Shown here: one piece after another, positions 1 to 12,809 of the stretch
Layout of the letters: the number at the start of each line of letters is the position of its first letter
How positions within the stretch are numbered: the first letter of the stretch is position 1
Assembly: GCA_012934845.2 (NCBI GenBank)
Contig: WNNJ02000502.1
Span: forward strand, 1-64,000
Direction: 5' to 3'
DNA from: Pomphorhynchus laevis
Lineage: Eukaryota; Acanthocephala; Palaeacanthocephala; Echinorhynchida; Pomphorhynchidae
DNA length: 64,000 nt
Notes under the pieces: generated by a model
Told to the model about the DNA's origin: nothing
The model's input: only the letters and a program-made list of their open reading frames with translations
Databases searched by the model: none
Made by a program: the position numbers and the translations under genes

Positions 1-189
1 ATGAGGGAGCATGAACTGATATATTAATATTAATTAATATTAATTAATATTAATATTAAGATATAAATATTAGCAAAACGCATAGATTCAGTAAACTAAT
101 CTTATCTTTTTAAAAGAATGTTGTATCTAGTTTTATTTCAGAAAATATTATGTGCGCTATTTGTTTTCGCTAATTAAAATTTTCTTTAA

Positions 190-265
190 CGCACAAGATG
201 TGCTTGACCAAATCAAACTTCCAGTTGGTAATATACAGTTGTATTAACTTATACATTGTGGATAT
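190..265. repeat. Dispersed repeat, copy 1 of 2
   Basis: A stretch of about 75 bases starting with GCACAAGATGTG recurs with several substitutions at 2144-2226. Both copies run on to a similar TTGTGGAT segment. No coding sense is evident. The rest of 1-730 is AT-rich and I see no gene in it. Confidence 0.6.
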
Positions 266-730
266 TCTTGACATATTGCAACTTTTCAACGTTATAGGAG
301 TATTATATAGTGTCATGCTTTGTTGTTCAATTCACTGCTGCCTAATCTCAAGATTGTTTATTATCTATAGATTCACGGACTTTCTGCAAAACAGGGTTTG
401 CAGAAAAATAGAACACTTAAATTCTGCTCGTTTCTTTACTGTTACCGTTAATTTTACCTTAAACATGAGAAGATACAATACGCTGTATTAAAAAACTATT
501 CATATTGTGAGTTTAAAAAGTGGGATCTAAATGTCGCACTATTTCGGCAGCGAAGAACAAAAGCATTGCTAAGCAAAAATATACTCGGAATTATGGGTGA
601 ATAAAACTAACTTCCGTTATATATTTTGATCGTGTAAGCGAAGATCGATTATGCCTGATCTTCATAAAAAGATGTTATTGTTTTTAAATATATGCATTTA
701 AAAACTAGGTGTTTCTATAATGAAATATGT

Positions 731-1034
731 GACATCTCAAAATCGATAAGCGTAATGTGATCGAATCACTTGAATAACCGTCAAACCGATGTACAAGCGC
801 ATACATTCATATCAAGTTAATAAAAAATCGTGATGGGATCGGTTAAATTTTAGCAAATATAATCGATATGCATAATTCAATCTCAAATTTGAACGTAAAC
901 GAGAACCTCGCCTTAGGACTGATTCTATATTTGTCTTTTATCTTCTGGTGACCGGGAAAGAAGCCAGAATTGCATACTCTAAAATGCGGACGAACCAACG
1001 TGTTAAACAAATTTCTATAGATATTAGTGGTAAT
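731..1034 (-). repeat. LINE 3'-region fragment, near-identical to 9359-9662
   Basis: These 304 bases match 9359-9662 with only a few differences and end at the same point, just after TATTAGTGGTAAT. The other copy lies at the 3' end of a decayed minus-strand APE LINE, so this is probably a detached piece of that family. Beyond 1034 the two loci share nothing. Confidence 0.75.
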
Positions 1035-1170
1035 TATTATATAATTAATTATATAATTAATTATATAATTAATATTATAATTATAATTAATATTATTATA
1101 ATTATAATTAATATTAATTATAATTATAATATTATTATTAACTAATATTATAATTATATTAGTGGTATTT
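1035..1170. repeat. AT-only low-complexity tract
   Basis: The tract consists of short TAATTATA and AATATTAT variants, with almost no G or C. It is open on both strands only because its words lack in-frame stops. 1171-2300 is AT-rich non-coding sequence that holds the second copy of the 190-265 repeat and nothing else I can name. Confidence 0.8.
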
Positions 1171-2619
1171 ATTATAAAAAAATATTCATTGGATATCCGG
1201 AAAGTGACGAGGGTTACATTTGAGAGTGGAGAGCTGATCATAAGGTAATCTATACCTCGTCTCTACCCATTTCTGATTTATTAAAAAACCAATCGAAAAA
1301 GGCGTAACATTTATAGTGATTTAGTAACAAATATTAAAGTATTTAATACATTTTAGGATTTTTTTTATCTAAAAGCGGTACTAGCCAATGTTTTCAACAT
1401 AGAATCCATAGCAGTTAAATAGCGGAATTGCACTTGGACTTCACTAAAAAGGTATTGAAAAAAATTACGTCCACGTACATCTATGAGACTATGACTCCAA
1501 CATCATTAGCGGATTTCAAATGTGGTTAGAATTCCTACTGGGGAGATGATGCAAGGTTAGCCAATCGATGTGCAAACTCGCTATTACTGATTTCATGGAA
1601 ATGACTTTTTGCTCTGTATTTTTTGTGTTTCATTAATATTTTACAAGGATATCATTAATTTAAGAAATGCTTTTCGAAATACTTTGTAAATCATTTTCAG
1701 TATATAATATACTTTTTAACATTGTTTTGGGTCTAAATAGAGCACAATCAATACAAGCAAGTTTTCCTACTCCAGTAAATATGAACTTTATGCACTGAAC
1801 GAGATACAAACTCTTCTAGATTGTCTCATCCCAACCGATTAAAGTCGTTATTCTTAGTTAGCAAGTCTAATTCAAAGTAAAGAGGTTTATACTTTTCATA
1901 TTTAGTGAATATACCGCATATGATTTTACTACAGCAACCAGATAATATTGTAGATATTATATTGTATAGATATTATATTGATATTATATTATATTATATT
2001 GGTAAACAACTAAAATACTACTACTATAAATAAATATTTGAAGACATCTTTATTTTTAAAATACACATTTTTGTTATAAAATTAAGGAACTGTGGTTTAT
2101 ATTCGATTCCGACAATATTTGGGATAAAACTATTTTTTTTGTTATCGCACAAGATGTGATTGTCCAAATCAAACTTTTAACTGGCAATATACAGTTGAGT
2201 CGTATAACTTAATATATTGTGGATCTTTATAACCTATACTATATATATTATACAAATATATTATAACATTTACATTGTAGATACGCATCTACTTTATTCT
2301 AATTTACAAAGTGGATAAATTACTTTCCAATTACTTTAGGGGCTGAGTGGATTGAGTTAATTATTTTAAACTCGTAAAGAAGTCTTTTCTAAGCTCGAAG
2401 CCTAGCATACTGATTTCGAGAAGCATTATACTTAGAACGATATGTTGGGTCGGAGCGGTATATCCTGTAAAAACTATTCCGTTTACGTATGAGCGTTTTC
2501 AATACAGAGTCAAATCATGGAGGTATCCATCGTATAGTAATCATTATACGCTTATCAAGGGCAAAGTGATTAGAAATAAGTATCAACTTCTCGCGAATGT
2601 TTTGCCATTGCTGATCGAT

Positions 2620-3360
2620 GTCAGTAGTATGTTTTGAACGATATAGAGGTTGCATACTCAACAAGTGATGCTCTATCTACACAGGGCCACGTTCGTTTAG
2701 ACAATACAGTTTCGACATTATCACAAAACTTCATTCCATATCTGTTGACATCAAAAATCAAAACGCAATGATCACCATTGCCGATAGGAAGACTATCATA
2801 CAAATTTTGAACGTCATTGATAGATCTAGACAAGACAAAATCTAGTATTGATGATTGAGAAAGTAATAAACGAGTAGCAAAATCTACATGTTGAATGATA
2901 AGATCATGCAAAAAGTTCCAAAGAGACTTATCAGCTGCGCACCTGAAATGCAAAGCTCCACCATCAATACCTATTCGATTACATGGGATATTAAAATCAC
3001 CGACTAAGATGAACAGATGATTATTGTTGAATGTACGTCTCATAATTTTACAGAACTCCATACTCAAGCATTCGGTAAACACGCTAAATATAAGTCTTAC
3101 CATAAACACATATTTACAATCAACAATTCAAAAGTACCAGCTGCATCTGAGTAAGTGAACATATGGTTTATTTCTATGCCATATCTGACATATAAAGCAA
3201 CTCCTCTTCATATGCGATGTGCGGCCCTGTCAACACGAATGATGTTAGAATTAGGAACGCATATGATACTATCATCTATTTCATCATGTATCCATGTTTC
3301 AAAAATGGCGGATATGTCAACCCCGAAGATAAAATTCTATGGCGACAATTATTGATAGTA
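2620..3360 (-). mobile_element. LINE fragment: APE endonuclease domain
   Basis: The minus strand encodes pieces of an apurinic-type endonuclease as found in CR1/Jockey-like LINEs. Reading from 3360 downward there is an IFETWIH block (the usual ETWL motif), then RGVALYVRYGIE, then LVGDFNIP, SILDFVLS and GNGDHCVLIFD, which is the GDFN...SDH order of the family. The frame changes near 3110. No reverse transcriptase survives clearly below 2620; 2320-2620 is probable decayed remainder. PHD-like ORF1 remains lie just upstream on the same strand (3480-4660), so both are likely one old element. Confidence 0.7.
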
Positions 3361-3479
3361 CATAATAGGCCTCGTATGTTGCTGTATCCAACTGTCAACC
3401 GATTATTTACAGCAACCTTAAACGAGTTCAACGCATACAAATTATCGAAGTTGACAAGCGTATCTATATTTTCCTAAGA

Positions 3480-4660
3480 ATATTGTTTCACCTAATGTAT
3501 AAAGGAGGACACCGGACAAATAGTTTCCGTTGACAAACCTAAAAATGTTGTATGTATAGATTTTTCTCCACAGAGGACAAGCGATCGGCCATCTCAGATT
3601 TTGCTTTCATGAGATGTTTTCTCTCATTTTTTGATAAATCCTTGAATATGCGAACATTCTGCCCTTGTCTTCTCCCCGAGTTAATAAACACGATGATTCC
3701 TCGAGAGATCAAAGGAACATATTAAAAGGCGAGGTCAACCACTACTATTACGATTTCCTAGACAAAAGTTTTTTCATTTTGAGAGTTGCAGCAATACTTC
3801 GCTCTTAAAGAACATTTTAGATGTTTTAGTATAGATTTCACATCTTCATCTAAACGGCCTTGAGCACTACTCAAATTCAATTGGACTACATTCGCGAAAA
3901 TACGCATTTAGATCTATCGTCCAATTGACGATCCAAATTACCCTATGATATGTGTGCAGGGGCTTCACCTATATAAGTCGATTCTCTATGATCATCAACA
4001 GGTGCACCAACATGCCCGTCTTGAAAATGAGAAACATGCCCCTGTCGCCTTTTCTCATAGGTCGATAATATTAGTAGGTTTATCTTGGTGCTCAAATAAT
4101 TAATCGGTGAGTTATATTGATAGCGGTTAGGGTCCGAAAATTGAGAAGTACTCATATTTTCGAACACTCTGTTCGAATTGTCTGCAGGATAACGAATCAA
4201 TGTGGATTCTGGAGTACACTGTCCGAATCGATAACGTGGAACTCTTTTAACTAACTGTGGATATGCTTGTCAGTCTCCAGAATTGTGATAATCGCAAGAT
4301 AACAACCGATTGATTTTGTTGTACTTTGATTAATGCCCTCTTCTTCAAACCTGTGTATGGTTAGGACGGTCATGCCCTTCGTCCGAATGTGATAACGCAT
4401 CAAGTGAATCCAACTGACACTGTTGAGCAGCACTATCTTGTGTATAACACAGTCCATCGTTAGTTGAATGAAAATCTTCCGTATCAACACGCTCCTTCAT
4501 GATCTGAGAGGAAGAATGATTATTCAATTTGACACTGATCGAATCCGATAGCTTATCGTTATCAACGTTATTATGTAGGCTGGTTAAATAGGAGCAATGT
4601 GACACCATGCATAACCCACAAATAAACTTCTTGTTGGCGATAAAAGGTGATTTATTAGAC
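3480..4660 (-). mobile_element. Decayed LINE ORF1 with PHD-like end
   Basis: Minus-strand open stretches at 4345-4608 and 3943-4200 look protein-like, being rich in Ser, Asp and Asn. Just upstream of the first, the frame reads FICGLCMVSHC, which resembles the closing FYCGFC part of the PHD-type zinc finger in the intact LINE ORF1 at 15672-17069. I take this as the ORF1 of the element whose endonuclease is at 2620-3360. It is too decayed to give a boundary. Confidence 0.45.
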
Positions 4661-4664
4661 GGTA

Positions 4665-4770
4665 TATAATTATTGGAGCTGGATCAAAGAAAAGAGGAAA
4701 TTATTTTTGATATTTCGCTTATTTCTGTTAGCATCTTTAGAAAGTTACTATTAGTATAATAAATAGTAAT
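4665..4770. repeat. Short foldback/MITE-like family, copy A
   Basis: This copy has the family words AATTATTGGAGCTGGATCA, then GATATTTCGCT and GTTAGCATCTT. Other copies lie at 25877-26030, 26168-26285 and 46660-46830, with a fragment near 32300. The 46.7 kb copy shows the two halves as an inverted repeat. 4770-5040 after this copy is AT-rich and I see nothing else in it. Confidence 0.6.
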
Positions 4771-5589
4771 ATAATAGTAATATTATAATAAATTATAATA
4801 TAAATTCTATAAATTTATATTAAATTTTATATTAAATTATAAATAGTAAATTACTCTAAAATTACTATATTATTTCAGAAAATTACTATATTACTTCAGA
4901 AAATAGCTATTAAAATACTATTATATCACCTTCAGAAAATTACTAAACTTACTATTATTAGACGGTATCGATATTGTGGTTCAGATATCACAATTATCGA
5001 AGTCGCATCTGGCCTCCATAGTCACAGAGCTTTCATCATGAACCAGGTCCAATCTTTTTTATTGCTGTCTTAGTATTGCGGCGTTTATGAGTTGTTCGTT
5101 TCATTACAATAAAGTTTATTGATCTCCAGTTTGACTCAATCTTTTTTGTGAGCTCCTTTATAAGGTAATAATTGTAAATATAATTGTAATCTAAGTTAAC
5201 TATTGTCTTTGTAGTCAGTTGAACAATTAGAACATTTATTGTATATATTGTATAAGTTTTTTTCGTAGATAATCTTAATATATAACCCATTCGTGGAAAA
5301 TTTTTTAAAAATGGTTTGAGCGAAACCTTGTTAAGTAAAGTTTCAATGAAATTTAAAAATATAATGATATCAATTTATTAAAATATTGTTTAATCTAATT
5401 TGATTGACATTAAATTACTGGTAGCACTGTTTGCACAAGTACCTCAAACGGGAAAATAATATTTTATAATTGCAAATTAGTTGCTGATAAACCGCACGAG
5501 TCTTAGTGAAATAAATATTTTTTATATTATATTTATTATTTCAAGAATATACACAAGAATTCGACTTTACAGTGTAAACGAGAACGAAA

Positions 5590-6300
5590 ATCACGATAAT
5601 GGTGGGTGGCAAACCATCAAGTCATCATTTGTGCTGCACTTATAATGGACCAGTCCAGTTTGTAAGGGATGCAAATGCGCAAAAGCAGGACGAGAATGTG
5701 TCAAATGTCGTGCCCAACATTGTAAAAAAGGCCACTCACTCAAACAAATTTACAATCACAAAGCAATAATAAAGTAGCACCGGCACGCACCGATCATGTT
5801 GCTACGTCTTCTTTCCTAGCCGCGTCAATGTCAGCTATAATAGTTTCAGATGGGCAGGATGATCATTATCACTCTAAGTATCAACGTCCAACTCACACCA
5901 GTGATGAGTTTCTAACGTCTATGATTTTGTGCCTAACAAACCTATCCATTCAACTGATATCTCAGATGTTGCCTATATGTTTAAGGATCAAGTCGAATTT
6001 CTCTACAAAACGGTTATTCACTAGACACCTGGTATACTTGAGTTACCAAAATGCAACGCCAATTGTGTTTTCATCGACTTGCTTGGGAGTATTTACATGA
6101 TGGCTGCGAGATGTGAGCGGAATTCGTACTTTAATGCTCTAAAAGCTGCGACGATTTTATCAAGATGTATTTTACAGCCAATTACCACAAGGAAATTGGC
6201 CCTTATTCACAAGACCTTTGAACGCAGGATCAAACTTTGAAAACCTGGCCAAAATTTTGAACTGTTTGAAAAAGGAAGAACGTTAGTCTCGTAACAGCTT
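5590..6300 (+). mobile_element. RLE-type LINE: decayed 5' part with Cys-rich block
   Basis: Around 5650-5760 one plus frame gives a cysteine-rich block (CKGCKCAKAGRECVKC), probably a zinc-binding segment. From 5828 other open pieces follow in different frames. It lies upstream of RT and nuclease remains on the same strand, so I place it in the same element. Assignment of this part is weaker than of the RT below. 5040-5590 before it is AT-rich with nothing recognised. Confidence 0.4.
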
Positions 6301-6636
6301 GCTATATTCGATAGTCGGTTCAAGACGAAAAGAAAATACTGTAATTGTGTATGCAAAGATAAGTTAACTGCTACCTGCCTGCTTACAGATCATGGTTCCA
6401 TTGGTTGTCTATCATATGGCACCAAAATCGAAAATAGTTATGTTAAAGAACTGCTAGAAGCACTTCATTCTGCTCCTGTCGATAAGTACCAAGCTGCTCT
6501 GCTAAAAAACGGATCCCAAGCGCGCTTCCGCATCATTCATCCCTGTTCCTGTCACTAACTGCGAAGGACATTCTACGGTCTGAGAGTTTGACTTCATGAT
6601 CTTAAGGTCCATCTGGGACCGACGCTTTGCTTTGAC

Positions 6637-6902
6637 GACCTATGTTTACAGGCTTCGGTACATATTTCCAAAAACTAGTAGAGGCTCTCGCCTTGTTGGC
6701 TGTGTGCATTCTTCAGAGCATATTTATCCCGACATTCTGGAAGCCTTTATAGCTTGTAAATTGGTTGTTTTAGCGACGTATGCTCACAGGCTTCTGTGCA
6801 CACTTCCAAAAACTAGCAGAGGATCTCGCCTTGTTGGCTGTATACATCGCCTCAGAGCATTTTTATCCCGGCATTTTAGAAGCCTTTATAGCTTGTAAAT
6901 GG
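6637..6902 (+). repeat. ~130-bp tandem duplication inside the RLE LINE
   Basis: Two adjacent units, about 6637-6767 and 6771-6902, share long words such as TCTCGCCTTGTTGGCTGT and AAGCCTTTATAGCTTGTAAA with scattered substitutions. The duplicated segment lies just before the RT palm, so it interrupts the element's coding region. The differences between the units show that the duplication is old. Confidence 0.7.
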
Positions 6903-7089
6903 GTTGTTATTTCCAATTAATAACAATTGGTATACGCCCAATTGGCAACGCAAACGAAGACATACGCATTATATCCCGTGCGATTCTCCGTCACATTAAG
7001 TCGGACCTACAAGTAATGGCGGGATCTGTGCAGCGCAACGAAGCGGCATTGAATATGCAATACACTCGCTACGGAAAGGGTTTTCTAAT

Positions 7090-7800
7090 AAGCCTGAAAA
7101 TGACATACTATGTGTAGATGCATGCAACGCCTTTAACGATTTAACCGTCAAGTTACCGTTGCAAATATGCGGTTCATATGAGTGACCTTTGATGCCCTTT
7201 CTGCGGTCTTTGATGGCCTTTGTCCGGTCTTTGATGGCCTTTGTCCGGTCTTTGATGGCCTTTGTCCGGTCTTTGATGGCCTTTGTCCGGTCTTTGATGG
7301 CCTTTGTCCGGTCTTTGATGGCCTTTGTCCGGTCTTTGATGGTCTTTGTCCGGCCTTTGATGTCCGGTCTTTGATGTTGCCTTCCATAATATATATTCTT
7401 CTGATACTTAACTGGTTTTGAATAACGAATCCATATACTCACGTGAGGGGGTCACACAAGGGGATCCTTTTGCGATGGCCGCATTCGCAATGGCGTCGAT
7501 ACCACTAATTTAACTTATAGAGTCAGTGTCCGGAAATCATACAACGATGATATACAGACGACTCTAACTTCTCTGGTCTACCGCATTTGCTAGAAAAGTC
7601 CTTGAATGTATTATTACATTGCAGCCCAGGCTTTGGATTATATGCGAATCCGTCTAAATCTACCACAGTTATACGTCGCTCTGATGACTTGAATACGGAG
7701 AGTTTTTCAAATGTACTTGTGCGTCATGACAGTGTGAGCATACTTGGTTCCACTATAGATACAAATTAGCACATTTCCAGTTTCATTGCTATAAACCTAT
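7090..7800 (+). mobile_element. RLE-type LINE: reverse transcriptase palm remains
   Basis: Plus-strand pieces match the RT of LINEs that carry a restriction-like endonuclease. Motif A reads VDACNAFNDL at about 7115-7145. Motif B reads GVTQGDPFAMA at about 7448-7480. Motif C reads YADDSNFSGL at about 7550-7580. After motif C come FGLYANPSKSTTV and VSILGS. Motifs A and B are pushed apart by a minisatellite (7204-7375). Several frame changes make it non-functional. Confidence 0.75.
7204..7375 (+). repeat. 21-bp minisatellite, about eight units
   Basis: The unit TCTTTGATGGCCTTTGTCCGG repeats nearly perfectly about eight times, the last units being degenerate. Because 21 is a multiple of three and the unit has no stop in several frames, long open frames appear on both strands; these are by-products, not genes. 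It lies between RT motifs A and B of a LINE and must have grown there after the element died. Confidence 0.95.
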
Positions 7801-8444
7801 ATGTCGCTTCAAATATAGTCAATAGATTTGCAGGAATATGCTCCTTTAATCCACGTGTCGCTTTTACCAGACTAACAAAATCTTTCCAATGGAAGTGGTC
7901 AAATTTATTGGTACAACCATCCGCACGGAGGCTGACGTAAATCCGCTAAGTTCACTCATAATCGATACATTCCTCCCTTTGCCCACTATGCAAAAGTTGA
8001 CTGCGTCGATGAAAACAGTCCTGACAACATTGGAGACATCGGAATATGGAACCCAGTGTTTATCCACCGATATGACTATAATGCGTCTAAGCAAATGTGA
8101 TATTCCTATGGTTTAGGTTTATCAAGAGAAGAGTTAAGGAGTCGCCAGCATAGAATCGCTCTTTCAATCGCGAATCAAAACAAAATGGCCTTTTTTGCTC
8201 GCTTTACACAAGCAGTGTCCGATCCTACGGAGATCACCAAAGAAGCACAGTGCTTCGCTAGGCGCCCTAGTTCGCCATCCTGGCTCACCGCGCGCCCTAT
8301 TGATCAAAACAATTTTCATCTCTCCGCTCAGAGTTTCGAGATAGCCTAGCTGCACGATATTATTCGGAGCCGCCTGCCATGCCATCTCATTGTGTATGCC
8401 ATGAAATAACAAGCTTGAATCACTTGTTTTTTTTGTGAACGACG

Positions 8445-9012
8445 ATGATTTCAAATCATGCGATACAATATAGTAAGAGACTTTATCACATACGAACTAA
8501 CCTCAGTGTGTCACAATGTTATGGTATAAGCTGTGTTGACTTCTGCCTTGGTAAATTGTGTTTTGAACGCTCAACAACTAGTCGAGAAAGCGAAGCAAGG
8601 ATTGATGTAGTGTATACCGGTCTGTCCAAAAATCGATTTCAGCGAACGTTTTTTAATGTTACAATATTCAACAATCATACTGTATCGTATTCCTCCTCTG
8701 TCGACACTGCTTTTATCTATCTCGAGAACCGAAAAGCAGCAAGATACGCCGAAAGAGTCGAGCTTATCGAGTGTGAATCTTTTATTCCGTTTGTTTTAGC
8801 CGCTTCTGCAGGCTTAGGTGATTGCGCTCATAAATTTTTGCGACATATAAACTTAATCTACACACAATTGATCACAGTAATATGGCCAACAAACCGTTTC
8901 AAAGCTAGCCTGCGCATTGTGATGTGCCACGCCGCCTCATTGTGTATAAGAGGATTCCAGTCTGTCCGTGGCTGCTCAGCGTATTTATTGCCAGTCGATG
9001 AATCGAACTAAT
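8445..9012 (+). mobile_element. RLE-type LINE: C-terminal restriction-like endonuclease remains
   Basis: A 188-residue open frame carries the C-terminal pattern of R2/NeSL/Utopia-like LINEs. There is ARIDVVYTGL, then RTFFNVTIFN, then a Y...R..RVELIE...FIPFVLAASAGLG block and an FLRHINLIY helix, ending near CIRGFQSV. The better kept relative at 52303-53076 aligns through all of these. The expected Asp of the FFDV motif is Asn here. Frame changes separate it from the RT at 7.1-7.8 kb. Exact clade is not decidable by eye. Confidence 0.7.
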
Positions 9013-9119
9013 GTAAAATTTTAACTTTTCGTGTAAAATTTGCTTTTGTATTAAATAATTATTACAAATCTTAGTCTTAAGGCTATTTTGCCTGGTCACA
9101 ATTTGGAAAAAAAGTAAAA

Positions 9120-12100
9120 TGAAAATAAAATAAAGAAAAGGAAATCAACAAATAAAGAAGAAAAATCACTGCAAATATGTCCATAAATCGTTTCTAGTCT
9201 TTTCGATTATCCATGTCTTTACTAATTTTTTGAACAATTTCATACTCCGGTCGGCAGCAATTTCCTTAGGCAGAGAATACCAACTATTAAGTACCCTGTG
9301 CGACAGTCTCCAGCATTTCGCATACCTGTCATGTCTTGTTTTATAGACAGTTTTGTTGTGACATCTCAAAATCGATAAGCGTAATGTGATCGAATCACTT
9401 GGATAACCGTCAAACCGATGTACAAGCGCATACATTCATATCAAGTTAATAAAAAATCGTGATGGCATCGGTTAAATTTTAGCAAATATAATCGATATGC
9501 ATAATTCAATCTCTAATTTGAACGTAAACGAGAACCTCGCCTTAGGACTGATTCTATATTTGTCCTTTATCTTCTGGTGACCGGGAAAGAAGCCTGAATT
9601 GCATACTCTAAAATGCGGACGAACCAACGTGTTAAACAAATTTCTATAGATATTAGTGGTAATTTATGAGCTCTTACAATATAGTGCACGAATAGCGCTT
9701 TTAATTGCTCTTTTACTGCTAAGTTTAGTTTTTAATAATTCCTGCACGATAATTTCTAAATTCTTATGATGTGATATTTCGGTGAGCAGAACATCGCCAA
9801 AATGATATGTACCATTACTGGATTTTTTACCCATCATCATAAGTACACAATTATCAACGTTAAGATGTAATCTAGTAGAGCGGCATCAGTCATGCACTCA
9901 ATTCAAGTCTGTCTGTAAAGATTTACATTCATTAACATCTCGTATAGCAGTCCAAATTTTAAGATCATGACCTAATACCAAGTGAGTGTTCTCAATACCT
10001 AAAAGTAAATCGTTAAGGAGCGTGATGAATAATAGGGGACCAAAAGCAGAACCCTGAGGGACACTTATTACCTCACCAACTCTTACCTTAAACATACGCA
10101 ATGAAAGAAAATTTTTAATCCAAGTGCAGATCACACGAAGGACGCTGTTATGTATTAATAGTAGCACAAGACCTTTATGTGGAACACGATCAAATACTTT
10201 TGAAAAATCTAGAAATACGACGTCGAGACAAAGTCCTGAGCTTAGTGCTTCCATCTAATTCTGTCGCGGTAAGCAAGTTAGATAGACATAAACGGCCTTG
10301 TCTGAATCAGTGTTGAGAATCTGTAAGAATGCGGTTAAAGTTTAGATGCGAAGGTAGCCTTTTAGCAATAATTCGTTTTAGTAATTTAGAGAAAATACTT
10401 GTCGAACCGGTAGGGCGAAAATATAAACAAGGAGTCGCTGGCTGCTTTTAGGGATTGGCACAACCATAGAAGACTTCCATGTTGCTGGAATCCACAAATT
10501 AGTTAGGCTATATGAAAATATATAAGCTAAGACATCACTTATGGCAGGTCCAATCGCATTAATTAGTTAAGGTGAAATATCATCTGGGCCAGGAGAGTCA
10601 AATTGGTCAAGTCTTGTGATTAAGTCCAATACTTTAGAAGCGCTGATTGGTTTAACGAGATTCTGAGTAATATTGTGAATAAAATACCAGTTTAAAGAGT
10701 AAATAGCCGAAGCAATTGTCGATGTAGAATGAAAGTTGTCCGCTAGGAATTCGGCGATTTCAGACTCAGTAGAATAAACATAATCACCATAAGTAATGAA
10801 TGATATATTAGAGGGAAGTACCCTTGAACCTTTCACATATGACCAAAAACGTTTTGGTTGATTCCCGATACAATTTGCGATACCATCTCCAAATTCTATT
10901 CGCTTATGTATTTTCAATCTATTGCAGATGTAGCACACATGCTGATACTTATCTAAGTTTCCAGGATGGGTTCGAGTAATAGCCCCATGGCATTGCACAG
11001 TTTTAACATTAAACGAAGTTCATGATCAAACAACTGACGGCGAGTGGAATTAATGAAAGCTCTATGTTTCTGAGCAAACTTATCTGACAAATTTAGGGAA
11101 ACGTTATAAAGAATAGGCAACATATCTGAAATAGTAGTAGACCTGTAACTATGAGAACAAATGTTGTAAAAAGCAGATATGATATGTTGGGTATCTACCC
11201 GAATCCAATTTCATTTCGGATAGCCAAATTTTGACATATAAACGATCTTAGACACTAATTTAATGGAGAGCACAGTGATCACTGTTAACAAGAGGAGGAT
11301 AATACCCAAGGCTATTGATATCTTCAATACATCTTGTAAACACAAGATCTAGAGAAGCAACGTTGACATAAATGGGTTCTTTACAATGCTTAATTAAAAG
11401 TTGATCAATAACAAATAAATCACGAAATTGTTTTGATACGGCTGAGCAGGGTTGACTCCCATTCATATTCAAATCTACATTCGAAGGTTGAAATCACCTA
11501 TAAGGACAAATCGTTGCGATGAACAAAAATCGGATAAATAATACTTAAACCGATCTGTTCTCTAAATGAAAGATGGAGATCTATAAACAACACAAACATT
11601 TAATTTCAACAATTGATGATTAACATTAAGGGACAGACACTCATATGACAACTCAGAATCACAAAAATATGATATATTGAATGTTGAGAGATCATGTCGA
11701 ACGAATGTTATAACTCTTCCACCTCCCATACCAGGAAATCGATCAGCTGTTATTAACTTATAGCCTATCACATTGAACAGATTATCAGAGATGCCACTAT
11801 GTAACCAAGATTCTGAAATATAGAATATATCATAATGATTATAAGCAATATAGTCGAGCAAGAGAAGAAATTGGGATTGAAGGCTTCTAACGTTTGAGTA
11901 ACCAATATGAAGCAGATGCTCTGATGACGCAAAGGCTTTGCTAATTTTAGCATGTACCTCAAAAAATCAATTAAATAATCAAAATTGGAATCAGAATAAA
12001 CCCAATTTTCTAGTTTAAGAGAAGCGGGGTCCAACGTACCGATGGTCATCACCGAAATACTTAAAAATTTCTTATTTATAGATTCGTGTCTCCTTTGCTT

Positions 12101-12650
12101 ATTCTACCCTGTGCTCCTCACGAGCCTTCCTCAATTTCAAAAGTTCATCAAAATTAATGTATCTCAGTATTTTTATAGTAGAATCTTTTAAGAGATCAAC
12201 ACGACGAAGCAACACTCTAGCATGGTCAACAGAACTCAAAACGACAATTAATTAGCGAGGTTTCTCTATGGTACGTTTCCCAAAACGAATTAAACTCCGA
12301 ACTTGCAGCTTCATAGCTGTATTATTATCCTCTTCATTCCGAAATTTGGTAAATACTGCACGCACGCGATAAACGTCTTCATCAACTCTTTCTTGAGTAT
12401 TGATCATACACGACTCTTCAATTCCCCTCAATATAACATTCATACTTCTGTCGTAATTCCAAAACCTTACTTTTCTTATATTGGCTGCTCTGTCTGAGAA
12501 ATTTCCCGCATAATTAACACTTGCATCGCATGAAGCTACAGGCTTTCTCAGTTCATAATTAAATTCCGTTTGTAATTGAAGAATCAGTTCGTCCATGTTT
12601 GTTAATCTCGGCCTCATGTTCTATGTCTAAAACATCAAGATTTTACAGGA
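9120..12650 (-). mobile_element. Decayed APE-type LINE, all domains in order
   Basis: Going down the minus strand, 12252-12617 encodes an ORF1 piece with VILRGIEES, as in coiled-coil ORF1 proteins of LINEs. 11562-11861 encodes endonuclease (ISESWLHS and GGGRVITFVRHDL). 11260-11472 covers the LDLVFTR...NSDHCALH end of that domain. 10567-10998 covers the RFWSYVKG linker before the RT. 9898-10254 has RT motifs A (LDFSKVFDRVPH) and B (VPQGSAFGPLLF), with the YADD region lost. 9166-9435 is the C-terminal tail (VLNSWYSLPKEI). The order is that of one element with many frame breaks. Confidence 0.8.
9359..9662 (-). repeat. LINE 3'-region segment, near-identical to 731-1034
   Basis: This is the second copy of the 304-base repeat. 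It overlaps the C-terminal coding piece of the surrounding LINE, which is the best clue to the repeat's origin. Confidence 0.75.
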
Positions 12651-12809
12651 AAGAGATCATTAGAGTTCTGTTTATAAATAACAGTCATCTGCTTAGTTGC
12701 TTAAAATATACTTTTGATTTTGCTAGCTTTTAAAAAAAACGATTTATTTTAAAGTGGCAAATGCGTGCCAGCGCACGCTTACATGACCATAACAAAACAA
12801 GATTGCGAA

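Noticed and set aside
843-1241. Overlapping open frames on both strands in an AT-only tract
   Set aside because: They consist of Ile/Asn/Tyr runs from low-complexity sequence and have no domain.
6996-7442. Long open frames on both strands through the 21-bp minisatellite
   Set aside because: The repeat length is a multiple of three and the unit lacks stops; the frames are by-products.
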